A stretch of 64,000 nucleotides of DNA from Catenuloplanes indicus (GTDB taxonomy: Bacteria > Actinomycetota > Actinomycetes > Mycobacteriales > Micromonosporaceae): contig NZ_JAUSUZ010000001.1 in NCBI RefSeq assembly GCF_030813715.1, forward strand, positions 5,518,001 through 5,582,000. Direction: 5' to 3'. Shown here one piece after another: positions 32,372-41,455 of the stretch (positions within the stretch are counted from its first letter, which is position 1; each line of letters opens with the position of its first letter). The notes beneath the pieces were generated by a model. The model saw only the letters and a program-made list of their open reading frames with translations. It searched no databases and had not been told where the DNA came from. Both the position numbers and the translations under genes were made by a program.

Positions 32372-33688
32372 GTGCCGGAGTTATTCGACGTCGTCTGGTC
32401 GTGGGTCGTGGAGGCGGCGGGGCAGACCTCGTGGCGTGATCTCATGCCGCTCGGGCTCGCCGGGATCTTCGTGTGGTGTCTGTGGCTGTACCGGGCCGTG
32501 CTGTCGCGGTTCGCGAGGCCGGTGGTGAACGACTTCCGGACCACCACGAGCGTGGTGGTGCCGGCCTACCGGGAGGACCCGGACATCCTGCTGGAGTGCC
32601 TGGACACCTGGCTGGAGCAGGGGCCGTCCGAGGTGATCATCGTGCCGGACCTGGCGGACACCGAGGTGATCCGGCGGCTGCGGGCGGTCGAGGACCCGCG
32701 GGTGCGGGTGATCCCGTTCCAGCACTCGGGGAAGCGGTCCGCGCTGGGCGTGGGGATCCGGGCGGCGACCGGTGAGGTCGTGGTGCTGGTCGACTCGGAC
32801 ACCCGGTGGCTGCCGGGTCTGCTGGACGCGGTGCAGATGCCGTTCGTGGATCCGGGGGTCGGTGGCGTCGGCACGCAGCAGAACGTGTACCAGCGGAACA
32901 CCAGCGTGTGGCGGCGGATCGCTGACTGGCTGGTCAATCTGCGGTACTACGACTACGTGCCGGCGATGGGGCGTGCGGGCGCGGTGGCCTGCCTGTCCGG
33001 GCGGACCGCGGCGTACCGGCGGGCGGCGATCCTGCCGGTGCTGGCCAACCTGGAGGACGAGTTCTTCCTGGGGCGGCGCTGTGTGGCCGGGGACGACGGG
33101 CGGCTGACCTGGCTGGTGCTGGCGTCCGGTTACCGGACCGTGCACCAGTCGTCGGCGCGGGCGCTGTCGATGTTCCCGGACTCGTTCCGGGCGTTCGTGA
33201 AGCAGCGGGTGCGGTGGAGCCGCAACTCGTACCGCACGTATCTGACCGCGCTCTGGAAGGGCTGGCTGTGGCGGGTGCCGATGGTAACCAAGATCACGGT
33301 GCTGCAGATCCTGCTGACGCCGGTGACGATGGGCATGGCGCTCGGTTATCTGATCTTCAGCCGGCTGGAGCTGACCGGGCACTCGATCGTGCTGGCGCTG
33401 ATCTGGCTGCTGCTCGGCCGGGGCGTGCGCGGCTTCTCCCACCTGCGCCGGCACCCGCAGGAGATCCTGCTGCTGCCGGTGACGGCGCTGGTGGTCATCT
33501 TCATCGCGCTGCCGATCAAGCTGTACGCGTTCGTGACCATGAACAAGCAGGGCTGGCTGACCCGGACCAGCGAGTCGATCGGCGGCGAGGGGCAGAGCGC
33601 GGCGACGCTGCTGGCGTCCCACCCGGCGCCGGAGCCGGCCGCGAGCGTGCCGGCGCAGGCCGTGCCGGTCACGGAGGCGGCGGTATGA
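32372..33688 (+). CDS. processive GT2 polysaccharide synthase (hyaluronan/alginate synthase-like)
   Basis: 438 residues, GTG start with GGGAG at 32361-32365. One N-terminal transmembrane helix, then a GT-A domain with VVVPAYREDPDIL, the DxD-type VLVDSDTRW, the acceptor-site GDDGRLT and the processivity motif KQRVRWSRNSYRT (QxxRW). Three to four C-terminal helices follow. All features fit membrane synthases such as HasA, NodC or Alg8 that polymerise a UDP- or GDP-sugar and extrude the chain. It is the first gene of a tightly coupled cassette with two beta-helix proteins and UDP-glucose dehydrogenase, suggesting a uronic-acid-containing polymer. Confidence 0.82.
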   Translation: MPELFDVVWSWVVEAAGQTSWRDLMPLGLAGIFVWCLWLYRAVLSRFARPVVNDFRTTTSVVVPAYREDPDILLECLDTWLEQGPSEVIIVPDLADTEVIRRLRAVEDPRVRVIPFQHSGKRSALGVGIRAATGEVVVLVDSDTRWLPGLLDAVQMPFVDPGVGGVGTQQNVYQRNTSVWRRIADWLVNLRYYDYVPAMGRAGAVACLSGRTAAYRRAAILPVLANLEDEFFLGRRCVAGDDGRLTWLVLASGYRTVHQSSARALSMFPDSFRAFVKQRVRWSRNSYRTYLTALWKGWLWRVPMVTKITVLQILLTPVTMGMALGYLIFSRLELTGHSIVLALIWLLLGRGVRGFSHLRRHPQEILLLPVTALVVIFIALPIKLYAFVTMNKQGWLTRTSESIGGEGQSAATLLASHPAPEPAASVPAQAVPVTEAAV

Positions 33689-35478
33689 GGTACCGGATGA
33701 TCGCGGCGGTGGCCGCGGCGCTGATCGGGGCCGGCGCGGTCACGGCGCCCGCGTCCGCGGACGACAGCACCACCACGACCGAGGCGGCCGAGCGGCAGGC
33801 GGCGCTGGTCGTCGGCGAGGACACCCGGCTGAACGCGGTGCGCGCGGTGACCAGCGTGGCCCGGATGAAGGGCGGCGACTGGACGAAGCCGTACCGGCTG
33901 GACACCGGCGACGGCTACACGCTGGTGCTGACCCAGCAGAAGGAGCCGTACACGGTCGCGGACCTGCTGAAGCTGGCGCCGCAGACGTTCGTCCGGCAGC
34001 CGGACGGCAGCTACCTGCTGACCGAGAACATCTACCTGAACCTGGGCGCCAAGCTGCGGCTGTCCAACCCGGGCGGGCTGACGTTGAAGCTGGCCAGCAG
34101 CGCGACCGGATTCGTCTCGATCGTGTCGTTCGGCGGCGACCTGATGATCGACGGCTCGGTGCAGGCGCCGACGAAGATCATGAGCTGGGACCCGCGGACC
34201 AGCGCCACGGACACGCTGGTCGACGACGGCCGGGCGTACATCCGGGCGATCGGCGGGCAGTTCTCCATGACGTACGCGTCGGTCGAGGATCTCGGTTTTT
34301 GGAGCGGGCGGACCGGCGGGCTGAGCCTGACCGGCACGGACCGGCCGAACACCGGCGGCGTGGAGCAGACCAAGGTCAGCGGCAACACCGCGCGGGACAA
34401 GGCCAAGCAGGAGCGGCGCAACGGTACGAGCGTGGCGCCCGGCGCCGGCGACATCTACGCGTCGCCGACCGGTGACCTGGTCGCGCCGGACACCCGGTTC
34501 GACGTGCCCGGCCTGTCCTACGTCTCCGGCTCGATCGACCACGCCACGATCAGCGGCAACGCGTTCGGCCTGTTCATCTCCGGCGCGACCGGCGTGAACA
34601 TCACCGACTCCACGGTGGCGGAGAGTCTGGAGGACGGCGTGGTCATGCACCGGTTCGCGTCCAGCCTGGTGATCGAGAAGGTGACCTCGCGGAACAACGG
34701 CGGCGACGGGTTCGTGCTGTCCCGCGCCGCGCAGCAGGTGCGGATCAGCGACGCGGTCGCGGACCACAACGGCGGCAACGGCATCACGGTCAACGGCCTG
34801 CCGCTGGCCGAGGACGCGTCCGCCTCCGGACAGTTCGTCGGCGCGTACGGCTCGAACACGGTCGCGAACAGCGAGGTCAGCCACAACGCGCGGTACGGCA
34901 TCGAGGTGATCGGCGGCATCAACGTCGACGTGCAGAACAACGAGGTGACCGGCAGCGAGGCCGGCATCGTGGCCCGTCAGGGCGCGGACCGGGTGACCAT
35001 CACCGGCAACCGGGTGAGCGGCGCGGTCCGGCACGGCATCGCGGTCCGCGACGAGGTCACCGCCGCGACCGTGACCGGCAACATCGTCACGGACGTCGAC
35101 AACGGCGTCTACGTGCGGGACTCCTCCGCGGAGGTGCGCGGCAACACGGTCGAGGAGGCGACGAACCACGGGATCGCCATGGTGGGCGCGGTCGACGGCT
35201 CGGTCGTCTCGCACAACGTGATCTCCGGTGTCGGGCCGAGCGCGCTGGACCTGTCCCGGGCCGACGGCGACCTGACGGCCGCGGACAACCAGGCCGGCGC
35301 CTGGTACGACACCAGCTCGTTCTGGGTGAAGTTCCGGCACTACGCCAGCCCGATGACCATGCTGTGGACCGCGATCGTGCTGGCCATCGCGTTCTCCGCG
35401 GTGATGGGTGCGCGGCGGCGCCGGACCGGGTTCTTCCACCCGTACGAGAACACCAAGTCGCTGCGGGTGGCGGCATGA
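33685..35478 (+). CDS. secreted, membrane-anchored parallel beta-helix protein (epimerase- or lyase-like)
   Basis: 597 residues from ATG 33685, overlapping the synthase stop by 4 bases (GGAGG upstream). Signal peptide at 1-25. Residues about 275-540 are a run of PbH1 repeats (for example NNEVTGSEAGIVARQGADRV and TGNRVSGAVRHGIAVRDEVT). A transmembrane helix at about 556-576 is followed by RRRR. The fold is used by mannuronan C5-epimerases (AlgG/AlgE) and polysaccharide lyases. Placement after a GT2 synthase, as in alginate loci, suggests it modifies the nascent chain on the outer face. Catalytic residues cannot be assigned by eye. Confidence 0.72.
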   Translation: MRYRMIAAVAAALIGAGAVTAPASADDSTTTTEAAERQAALVVGEDTRLNAVRAVTSVARMKGGDWTKPYRLDTGDGYTLVLTQQKEPYTVADLLKLAPQTFVRQPDGSYLLTENIYLNLGAKLRLSNPGGLTLKLASSATGFVSIVSFGGDLMIDGSVQAPTKIMSWDPRTSATDTLVDDGRAYIRAIGGQFSMTYASVEDLGFWSGRTGGLSLTGTDRPNTGGVEQTKVSGNTARDKAKQERRNGTSVAPGAGDIYASPTGDLVAPDTRFDVPGLSYVSGSIDHATISGNAFGLFISGATGVNITDSTVAESLEDGVVMHRFASSLVIEKVTSRNNGGDGFVLSRAAQQVRISDAVADHNGGNGITVNGLPLAEDASASGQFVGAYGSNTVANSEVSHNARYGIEVIGGINVDVQNNEVTGSEAGIVARQGADRVTITGNRVSGAVRHGIAVRDEVTAATVTGNIVTDVDNGVYVRDSSAEVRGNTVEEATNHGIAMVGAVDGSVVSHNVISGVGPSALDLSRADGDLTAADNQAGAWYDTSSFWVKFRHYASPMTMLWTAIVLAIAFSAVMGARRRRTGFFHPYENTKSLRVAA

Positions 35479-36581
35479 CGGCATCGACGCCCTCGCCGCG
35501 CCGCCGCGCCGCGATGACGGGCGGTGTCGCGGTGGGGCTCTCGCTGCTCGCGGCGATGGCCGGGCTCGGCTCGTGCCGCGCCGAGACGCCGGACGCCGCG
35601 CCGGCCACCTCCGCCGCGCCACCGCCGATCGAGACGGCCGCGCCGCTCGCCACCGGCCCGATCGGCGCGAGCACGCCGGCGGGCACCGCCACGGAGTGCC
35701 CGGCGGCCACGGTGACCGTGTCGGACGCGGCCGGGCTCACCGCGGCGCTGGCCGCGGCCCGGCCCGGTGCAGTGATCCGGCTGGCCGACGGCGTCTATCA
35801 GGACGAGTTCGTCGCGTCGGTGCCCGGCACGGCGGACGCGCCGGTCACGCTCTGTGGCGGCGTCGGTGCGATCCTGGACGGGGGTGGCGTGACCAAGGGC
35901 TACGGCCTGCACCTGGACGGTGCCAGCCACTGGCGGGTGCTCGGCTTCACGGTCCGGAACGCGCAGAAGGGCGTGATGGCCGACGGCGTCCAGCACACCA
36001 CGATCGCCGGCCTGACCGTGGAGCGGATCGGCGACGAGGCCGTCCACCTGCGCAGGTTCAGCTCGGACAACGTGGTCGAGGGCAACATCATCCGGGACAC
36101 CGGGCGGCGCAAGCCGCAGTTCGGCGAGGGCGTCTACGTCGGCACGGCGGAGTCGAACTGGTGCGACATCACCGATTGCGCGCCGGACACCAGCGACCGC
36201 AACGTGGTCCGGAACAACACGATCACCGCGGTCACCGCGGAGAACGTCGACATCAAGGAGGGTACGACCGGCGGCACCGTCACCGGGAACACCTTCGACG
36301 GTGCGGCGCTCTCCGGCGGGCACGCCGACTCCTGGGTCGACGTGAAGGGCAACGACTGGACCATCTCCGGTAACACCGGGACGAATTCTCCGCTGGACGG
36401 TTTCCAGACACACTCCGTCGTGGACGGTTGGGGCAGGGGCAACGTCTTCTCCCGCAACGTCGCGACCGTCGACGGGCCTGGTTTCGGCTTCAGCCTCACC
36501 CCGGTCGAGGACAACCGGGTCGCCTGTGACAACGAGGTCAGCGGCGCCGCCGAGGGCACCTCCAACACCCCCTGTTCCTGA
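35475..36581 (+). CDS. secreted parallel beta-helix lipoprotein
   Basis: 368 residues from ATG 35475, again overlapping the previous stop by 4 bases. An Arg-rich start (SPRRRAAM) is followed by a hydrophobic helix and a lipobox-like LGSC at residues 31-34. The mature part opens with a pectate-lyase-like entry (LTAALAAARPGAVIRLADGV), then parallel beta-helix rungs (GYGLHLDGASHWRVLGFTVR; HTTIAGLTVERIGDEAVHLR). It resembles polysaccharide lyase family 6 / chondroitinase-B-like or epimerase-like proteins. In this cassette it may trim or epimerise the polymer made by the synthase. Confidence 0.7.
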   Translation: MTASTPSPRRRAAMTGGVAVGLSLLAAMAGLGSCRAETPDAAPATSAAPPPIETAAPLATGPIGASTPAGTATECPAATVTVSDAAGLTAALAAARPGAVIRLADGVYQDEFVASVPGTADAPVTLCGGVGAILDGGGVTKGYGLHLDGASHWRVLGFTVRNAQKGVMADGVQHTTIAGLTVERIGDEAVHLRRFSSDNVVEGNIIRDTGRRKPQFGEGVYVGTAESNWCDITDCAPDTSDRNVVRNNTITAVTAENVDIKEGTTGGTVTGNTFDGAALSGGHADSWVDVKGNDWTISGNTGTNSPLDGFQTHSVVDGWGRGNVFSRNVATVDGPGFGFSLTPVEDNRVACDNEVSGAAEGTSNTPCS

Positions 36582-36607
36582 TGCAACGACACCTTTGGGA
36601 GACGACT

Positions 36608-37930
36608 GTGACCACCCCTCGCCTCACCGTGATCGGTACCGGCTACCTCGGCGCGACGCACGCGATCTGCATGGCCGTCCTCGGCTTCGAGGTGCTCGGC
36701 GTCGACGTGGACGAGCAGAAGATCGCCCGGCTGGCCGCCGGCGAGGTGCCGTTCTTCGAGCCCGGCCTGCCCGAGCTGCTCACCAAGGCGCTCGAGTCCG
36801 GCCGGCTGCGCTTCACCACCTCGTTCGCGGAGGCCGCCGAGTTCGGCGACGTGCACTTCATCTGCGTCGGCACGCCGCAGCAGAAGGGCTCGCACGCGGC
36901 CGACATGACCTACGTCGACGCGTCGGTCACCGCGCTCGCGCGGCACCTCACCCGCAAGGCGCTGGTGGTCGGCAAGTCCACCGTTCCGGTCGGCACCGCG
37001 GCCCGGCTGACCGCGCTGGTCAAGGAGATCGCGCCGGCCGCCGACGAGGTCGAGCTGGCCTGGAACCCGGAGTTCCTGCGCGAGGGCTTCGCGGTCGAGG
37101 ACACCATGAAGCCGGACCGCCTGGTCTTCGGCGTCGCGTCCGGGTGGGCGGAGGAGCGGCTGCGCGCCGCGTTCGAGCCGGTGCTGGCGCAGGGCGTACC
37201 GGTGAAGGTCACCGATCTGGCCACCGCGGAGCTGGTCAAGGTCGCGGCGAACTCGTTCCTGGCCACCAAGATCTCGTACATCAACGCGATGGCCGAGGTG
37301 TGCGAGGCGACCGGCGCGGACGTGTCCGACCTGGCCGAGGCGCTGGCGTTCGACACCCGGATCGGCGGTCGGTTCCTGCGGCCCGGCCTCGGCTTCGGCG
37401 GCGGCTGCCTGCCCAAGGACATCCGCGCGTTCATGGCCCGCGCCGAGGAGCTCGGCGTCGGCCAGGCGGTCGGCTTCCTGCGCGAGATCGACGGCATCAA
37501 CCAGCGCCGCCGGGCCCGCACCGTCGACCTGGTCACCGAGCTGGCCGGTGGTGACGTGGCCGGCAAGAAGGTCGCGGCGCTCGGCGCGGCGTTCAAGCCG
37601 GACTCCGACGACATCCGCGACGCGCCCGCGCTGGACGTGGCCGGCACGCTGCACCGGATGGGCGCCGAGGTGACCGTGTTCGACCCGGCCGCGATGGAGA
37701 ACGCCAAGCGCGTGCACCCGGAGCTGGCCTACGGCGAGAGTGCGCTGGACGCGGCCCGGGACGCGGACGTGGTCGTGCTGCTCACCGAGTGGACCGAGTT
37801 CCGCGCGATCGACCCGGCCGCGATGGCCGCGGTGGTCGCCGGCAAGTCCATCGTGGACGGCCGGCACGCGCTGGACCCGGCCGCGTGGCGCGCGGCCGGC
37901 TGGGAGTACCGGGCGCTCGGCCGCCCCTGA
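36608..37930 (+). CDS. ugd: UDP-glucose 6-dehydrogenase family protein
   Basis: 440 residues from GTG 36608 (GGGAG 7-8 bases upstream; an ATG 27 bases earlier is in frame but lacks a ribosome site). NAD-binding start LTVIGTGYLGATHAICMAVL, the middle WNPEFLREGFAVED and the catalytic-Cys segment LGFGGGCLPKDIRAF (Cys near 267) identify the UDP-glucose/GDP-mannose dehydrogenase family. It oxidises a nucleotide hexose to the uronic acid in two steps, most likely UDP-glucose to UDP-glucuronate. It is the last gene of the cassette and is followed by a terminator hairpin. Confidence 0.88.
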   Translation: MTTPRLTVIGTGYLGATHAICMAVLGFEVLGVDVDEQKIARLAAGEVPFFEPGLPELLTKALESGRLRFTTSFAEAAEFGDVHFICVGTPQQKGSHAADMTYVDASVTALARHLTRKALVVGKSTVPVGTAARLTALVKEIAPAADEVELAWNPEFLREGFAVEDTMKPDRLVFGVASGWAEERLRAAFEPVLAQGVPVKVTDLATAELVKVAANSFLATKISYINAMAEVCEATGADVSDLAEALAFDTRIGGRFLRPGLGFGGGCLPKDIRAFMARAEELGVGQAVGFLREIDGINQRRRARTVDLVTELAGGDVAGKKVAALGAAFKPDSDDIRDAPALDVAGTLHRMGAEVTVFDPAAMENAKRVHPELAYGESALDAARDADVVVLLTEWTEFRAIDPAAMAAVVAGKSIVDGRHALDPAAWRAAGWEYRALGRP

Positions 37931-37953
37931 CCGGGAACCTGGCGGGAATGTTG

Positions 37954-37988
37954 CGGCCCCTGTCCGGAAAACGCCTCCGGCGGGGCCG
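37954..37988 (+). terminator. terminator after the polysaccharide cassette
   Basis: CGGCCCC (37954-37960) pairs with GGGGCCG (37982-37988), with an inner CCGG/CCGG pairing. Confidence 0.6.
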
Positions 37989-38040
37989 TTCCGCTCTCCT
38001 AGACTCGGGGGCCAGTGGGCTACGGGGAGGAGAGCGGGCG

Positions 38041-38679
38041 ATGGATCTCGCACAGAACGCCGTCATCGGCACGCCGGAGGAGCTGCGTGAGCTGCTCGGC
38101 GTGCCGATGCCGCGCGCGGTCACCAAGGAGCGCGTCACGCTGCACGAGCGGGACCGGGAGTGGCTGGCCGCGTCGCCGTTCTGCGTCATCTCCACCTCGG
38201 ACGCGGACGGCAACTGCGACGCCTCGCCCAAGGGCGACCCGCCCGGCTTCACGCTGGTGCTGGACGAGGCCACGATCGCGATCCCGGAGCGGCCCGGCAA
38301 CCGTCGCGCCGACGGCTACCTGAACGTGCTGAGCAACCCGCACGTCGGCCTGCTCTACCTGATCCCCGGCCGCACCGAGACGCTGCGGATCAACGGCCGG
38401 GCCCGCCTGGTGCGGGACGCGCCGTACTTCGAGGACATGGTGGTCAAGGGCCACCGGCCGATCCTCGCGCTGGAGGTGCGGATCGAGCAGATCTTCTTCC
38501 ACTGCGCCAAGGCGTTCCTCCGCTCGGAGCTGTGGAAGCCGGAGACCTGGCACCCGGAGGTGCTGCCCCGGCATGCCCGGCTGGTGAAGGACGTCCAGCC
38601 GGACACACCCGAGACGCTGGAGCAGCTGGAGGCGTACTACGGCCCGAGCTACCTGAACGGGCTCTACCGCAGCAAGTAG
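38041..38679 (+). CDS. PPOX-type flavin-dependent oxidoreductase (MSMEG_1061 type)
   Basis: 212 residues from ATG 38041 (GGGGAGGAGAG upstream). Split-barrel FMN fold: FCVISTSDADGNCDASPKGD, IAIPERPGNRRADGYLNVLS and VGLLYLIPGRTETLRINGRA are typical of the pyridoxamine-phosphate-oxidase-like MSMEG_1061 subfamily. The substrate is unknown; relatives bind FMN or F420. The 3' end overlaps the convergent M16-like gene by 16 bases. Confidence 0.82.
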   Translation: MDLAQNAVIGTPEELRELLGVPMPRAVTKERVTLHERDREWLAASPFCVISTSDADGNCDASPKGDPPGFTLVLDEATIAIPERPGNRRADGYLNVLSNPHVGLLYLIPGRTETLRINGRARLVRDAPYFEDMVVKGHRPILALEVRIEQIFFHCAKAFLRSELWKPETWHPEVLPRHARLVKDVQPDTPETLEQLEAYYGPSYLNGLYRSK

Positions 38680-40391
38680 CCCGCCAGCCGGCGCAGGCCC
38701 TTGACCGCCCAGTCGGTCAGCAGCAGCGACACCAGAAGGATCACCGCGAACACGGTCACCCGCATCGGAGTGTTCCCGTCGAGCGCGTCGATCAGGCGGA
38801 TGTTCACCAGGAACAACGCGATGATCAGCGTCCACCGCACGCCGTCCGGGACCGAGGCGATCCGGTCCGCGGTCCGGTGCAACGCCCGGTGCAGCACCCG
38901 GACGGCCCGGTGGCGTGCGAGGCGGACCCGGGACGGCGGCCGCGGTACGTCGTCCGGGTCCCGGGCCGGCATCTCCACACGCAGCTCCGGCGCCACGGCC
39001 GCGTCGATCGCGGCCATCGCGGCCGGCGTCACCGTGAACAGCGCCGGCTCCAGGTGCACGGAGATCGCGTCGTGCCCGATCAGCCGGCGCGCGCCGTCCG
39101 GCCAGGCCAGCATCGCGGCGGCCTCGGCGTACCGCACCGTCACCACGCCGTCGGCACCCTGCAGCGACACGCCCTCCGGCCCGACGATCATCGCCCGCTC
39201 GCGGTTCGCCCGGAACGGGTGCCGGTCGCCGTGGACCGGGCGGTCCGATTCCGTGGGCGCGGCCGTGAAACCGGCCCAGTCCGGGCCGCGGCCGCCCGGC
39301 ACCATCAGCAGCGACGACGCGTGCGCCTCGGCGGCGACCGCGGCGACGTCCTCCGGGGTGACCGCGCGCAGTTCCGCGCGCAGCTCGTCCGGCGACAGCG
39401 TCCGGTAGCCGAGCAGCTCGTTCTGTACGCGCGTGGGCAGACTGCGCGCCGCCACGTCCGCGCCGTCCAGGGACGACACCGCCTTCGTGACGTACGCGTC
39501 CACGTCGGACTGCTCGACCCGGCCGTACCGGAGCGCGGCCAGCACGTCCACGAACTCGCCGAGCAGCGGGTCGCGCTTCTCCGGCAGCATGTCCGCGACC
39601 GCGTGGACCGACGCGTGGGTGGCGTCCCGCGGCTGGTAGTCCGCGCCGACGTGGTACGAGTAGCCACCCTCCTGCCGCAGCGACCGGAACAGCGCACGCT
39701 CCAGCACGCCCGCGAACACGCCGGCCGCGGTGCTGCGCGCGACGATCCCCTCGTACACCACGGCACGCTCGCTCGGCCCGTGGAAGTACGCGGGCGTCAC
39801 CGGCAGCGCGGACGTGACCACCGGCGCCGGCATGCGGGTGCCGCCGTCCGGCAGCGTCAGCCGCAGCCCGGCCGGCACCCGGTCACCGGCGATCCACAGC
39901 ATCGCGTTCGCCCGGGTGAACCAGCGGGCGGCCCACCCGCGCAGATCGTCAGCGGTGAGCCCGGCGAGACCGAACTCGGGATAGCCCACCACGCCGTGAC
40001 CGCGGGCGCCGTACCGCCAGATCGCCAGCGGCTCGGCGACCGAGTTGCCGCGGCTCGCCTCCTCGGTGCGCAGGATCTCCTTCTCCACGGCCAGCCGGTC
40101 CACCGGCAGGTCGGTGAGCGCGCCGCAGACGCCGTTCAGGAACGCCACCACGTCCGCCTCGGTGCCCTGCGACTGGAACGTGGTGGTGATCGGCGAGGTG
40201 GCGCCGTTGAAGTGATAGTCGGTCATGCCGAGCCCGTGCAGCGCCAGGTGCTCGATCAGGTGCGTGACGCCGGACCGGGCCAGCGTCTCGTCGGCCCGCC
40301 CGACCCGGAAGACCAGCCCGGCCGCCATCGGCCCGTCCATCGGCGCGAGCACGACGGGCACGCCGTCGACCTCGGTGTGCGTGATCGTCAT
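38664..40391 (-). CDS. M16-like zinc peptidase with PH-like domain and C-terminal membrane anchor (paralogue 1)
   Basis: 575 residues from ATG 40391. Inverted zinc motif HLIEH at residues 44-48 (HxxEH), and a third ligand Glu in AVEKEILRTEE, shifted by a shorter loop than in classical M16. The inactive-type second half (about 200-370) completes an M16B-like clam shell. A PH-like segment (AEAAAMLAWPDGARRLIGHD, about 420-460) and two transmembrane helices near residues 520-560 follow. It has no signal peptide, so the peptidase probably faces the cytoplasm. The start overlaps the TPR gene stop by 4 bases. A paralogue lies at 42058-43806. Confidence 0.72.
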   Translation of the reverse strand: MTITHTEVDGVPVVLAPMDGPMAAGLVFRVGRADETLARSGVTHLIEHLALHGLGMTDYHFNGATSPITTTFQSQGTEADVVAFLNGVCGALTDLPVDRLAVEKEILRTEEASRGNSVAEPLAIWRYGARGHGVVGYPEFGLAGLTADDLRGWAARWFTRANAMLWIAGDRVPAGLRLTLPDGGTRMPAPVVTSALPVTPAYFHGPSERAVVYEGIVARSTAAGVFAGVLERALFRSLRQEGGYSYHVGADYQPRDATHASVHAVADMLPEKRDPLLGEFVDVLAALRYGRVEQSDVDAYVTKAVSSLDGADVAARSLPTRVQNELLGYRTLSPDELRAELRAVTPEDVAAVAAEAHASSLLMVPGGRGPDWAGFTAAPTESDRPVHGDRHPFRANRERAMIVGPEGVSLQGADGVVTVRYAEAAAMLAWPDGARRLIGHDAISVHLEPALFTVTPAAMAAIDAAVAPELRVEMPARDPDDVPRPPSRVRLARHRAVRVLHRALHRTADRIASVPDGVRWTLIIALFLVNIRLIDALDGNTPMRVTVFAVILLVSLLLTDWAVKGLRRLAGYLLR

Positions 40392-41359
40392 GCCGCCGCC
40401 CCCGCTCCCGCGATCGCGTCCGCCCGGCGCCGGACGAACGTCTCGCCGGGGTCCCGGCCCAGGTAGTTCCACGGGGAGCGGCTGGCCAGCGGGCCGAGCG
40501 CCGCGAACAGGCCGGCTGCCGCCCGGTGGTCCTCCAGCATCGTGAAGATCCCGGCGAACATGTTCAGCACCCAGACCCAGCCGACGGTACGGCGGAACGC
40601 CGGATGCCAGACCGAGCGGTGCGCCGCCTCGTAGATCTCGGCCCGGACCGGCTCCGACGTCAGATAGGCCGCGTCCTCGACGCCCGGCAGGCTGAGCCAG
40701 TGCTCTAGGTGCGCGTCCAGGACCAGCACCGCGTTGTGCGCGCCCTCCGGGGCGGCCAGCATGCGCTCGCGGGCGAACGTGTGCGCCTGCTCCCACGAGC
40801 CGCTCCACTTCGGACACAGCAGTTGCAGCAGGCTCGCCTGAGCCTTGAGGTGGTGCGGGTCGACGCGGGCCACCCGGTCGTACCGGCGGCGGGCCTCGTC
40901 CGCCCCGAGCTGCAAACCCATGGCCGAGGTGATCCGCCACTGCCAGGCGGCCACGTTCTCCGGGTTGCGGGCGGTCGCCTCGATCAGCGCGCCCTCGGCC
41001 CGGCGAAGGTGCTCGTGGAAATCGGTGAACTGCCGCTGGGACACGGTTCGTGCGTATCCGGAGCCGCGGATGCGCCAGCCGGCCGAGACCAGGTGCGCGC
41101 CGAGCATCGCACCGGCCGCCGGGTCACCGGCGTCCGCGTCCAGCGCGGTCTGCAGCACGATGCGCAGACGCGCGGCCTCGGCCGGCCGCTCGATGTCACT
41201 GGCCGCGCTCACCAGATGAGATCGGCCGGCCCAGTCCGCCGCGTCCCAGAGGCGGCGGACGGCCGGCCAGTCACCGGCGCCGAGCGCCGTGCGGAGGGCC
41301 GCGATCTCGGGGTACGGGGTCGCGGCGTCGAAGTCCGGTGCCGGCAACGGGGGAAGCAT
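40388..41359 (-). CDS. TPR-like helical protein coupled to the M16 peptidase
   Basis: 323 residues, ATG 41359. It is almost entirely helical with degenerate tetratricopeptide-like pairs (ALIEATARNPENVAAWQWRI; YDRVARVDPHHLKAQASLLQ), suggesting a protein-binding scaffold. No enzymatic motif or signal peptide is seen. It precedes and overlaps the M16 paralogue 1 gene. The 17 bases at its start (41356-41372) are repeated exactly upstream of M16 paralogue 2. Confidence 0.6.
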   Translation of the reverse strand: MLPPLPAPDFDAATPYPEIAALRTALGAGDWPAVRRLWDAADWAGRSHLVSAASDIERPAEAARLRIVLQTALDADAGDPAAGAMLGAHLVSAGWRIRGSGYARTVSQRQFTDFHEHLRRAEGALIEATARNPENVAAWQWRITSAMGLQLGADEARRRYDRVARVDPHHLKAQASLLQLLCPKWSGSWEQAHTFARERMLAAPEGAHNAVLVLDAHLEHWLSLPGVEDAAYLTSEPVRAEIYEAAHRSVWHPAFRRTVGWVWVLNMFAGIFTMLEDHRAAAGLFAALGPLASRSPWNYLGRDPGETFVRRRADAIAGAGAAA

Positions 41360-41455
41360 GGCGCGGATCTTAAATGATCTTCAGCCCGTGGCGCAGCCCC
41401 GTTTTCCGCCGTGCCACACCCGTCCGGCGGCGTTCCGCCGCAAAGGGCGACGGCG

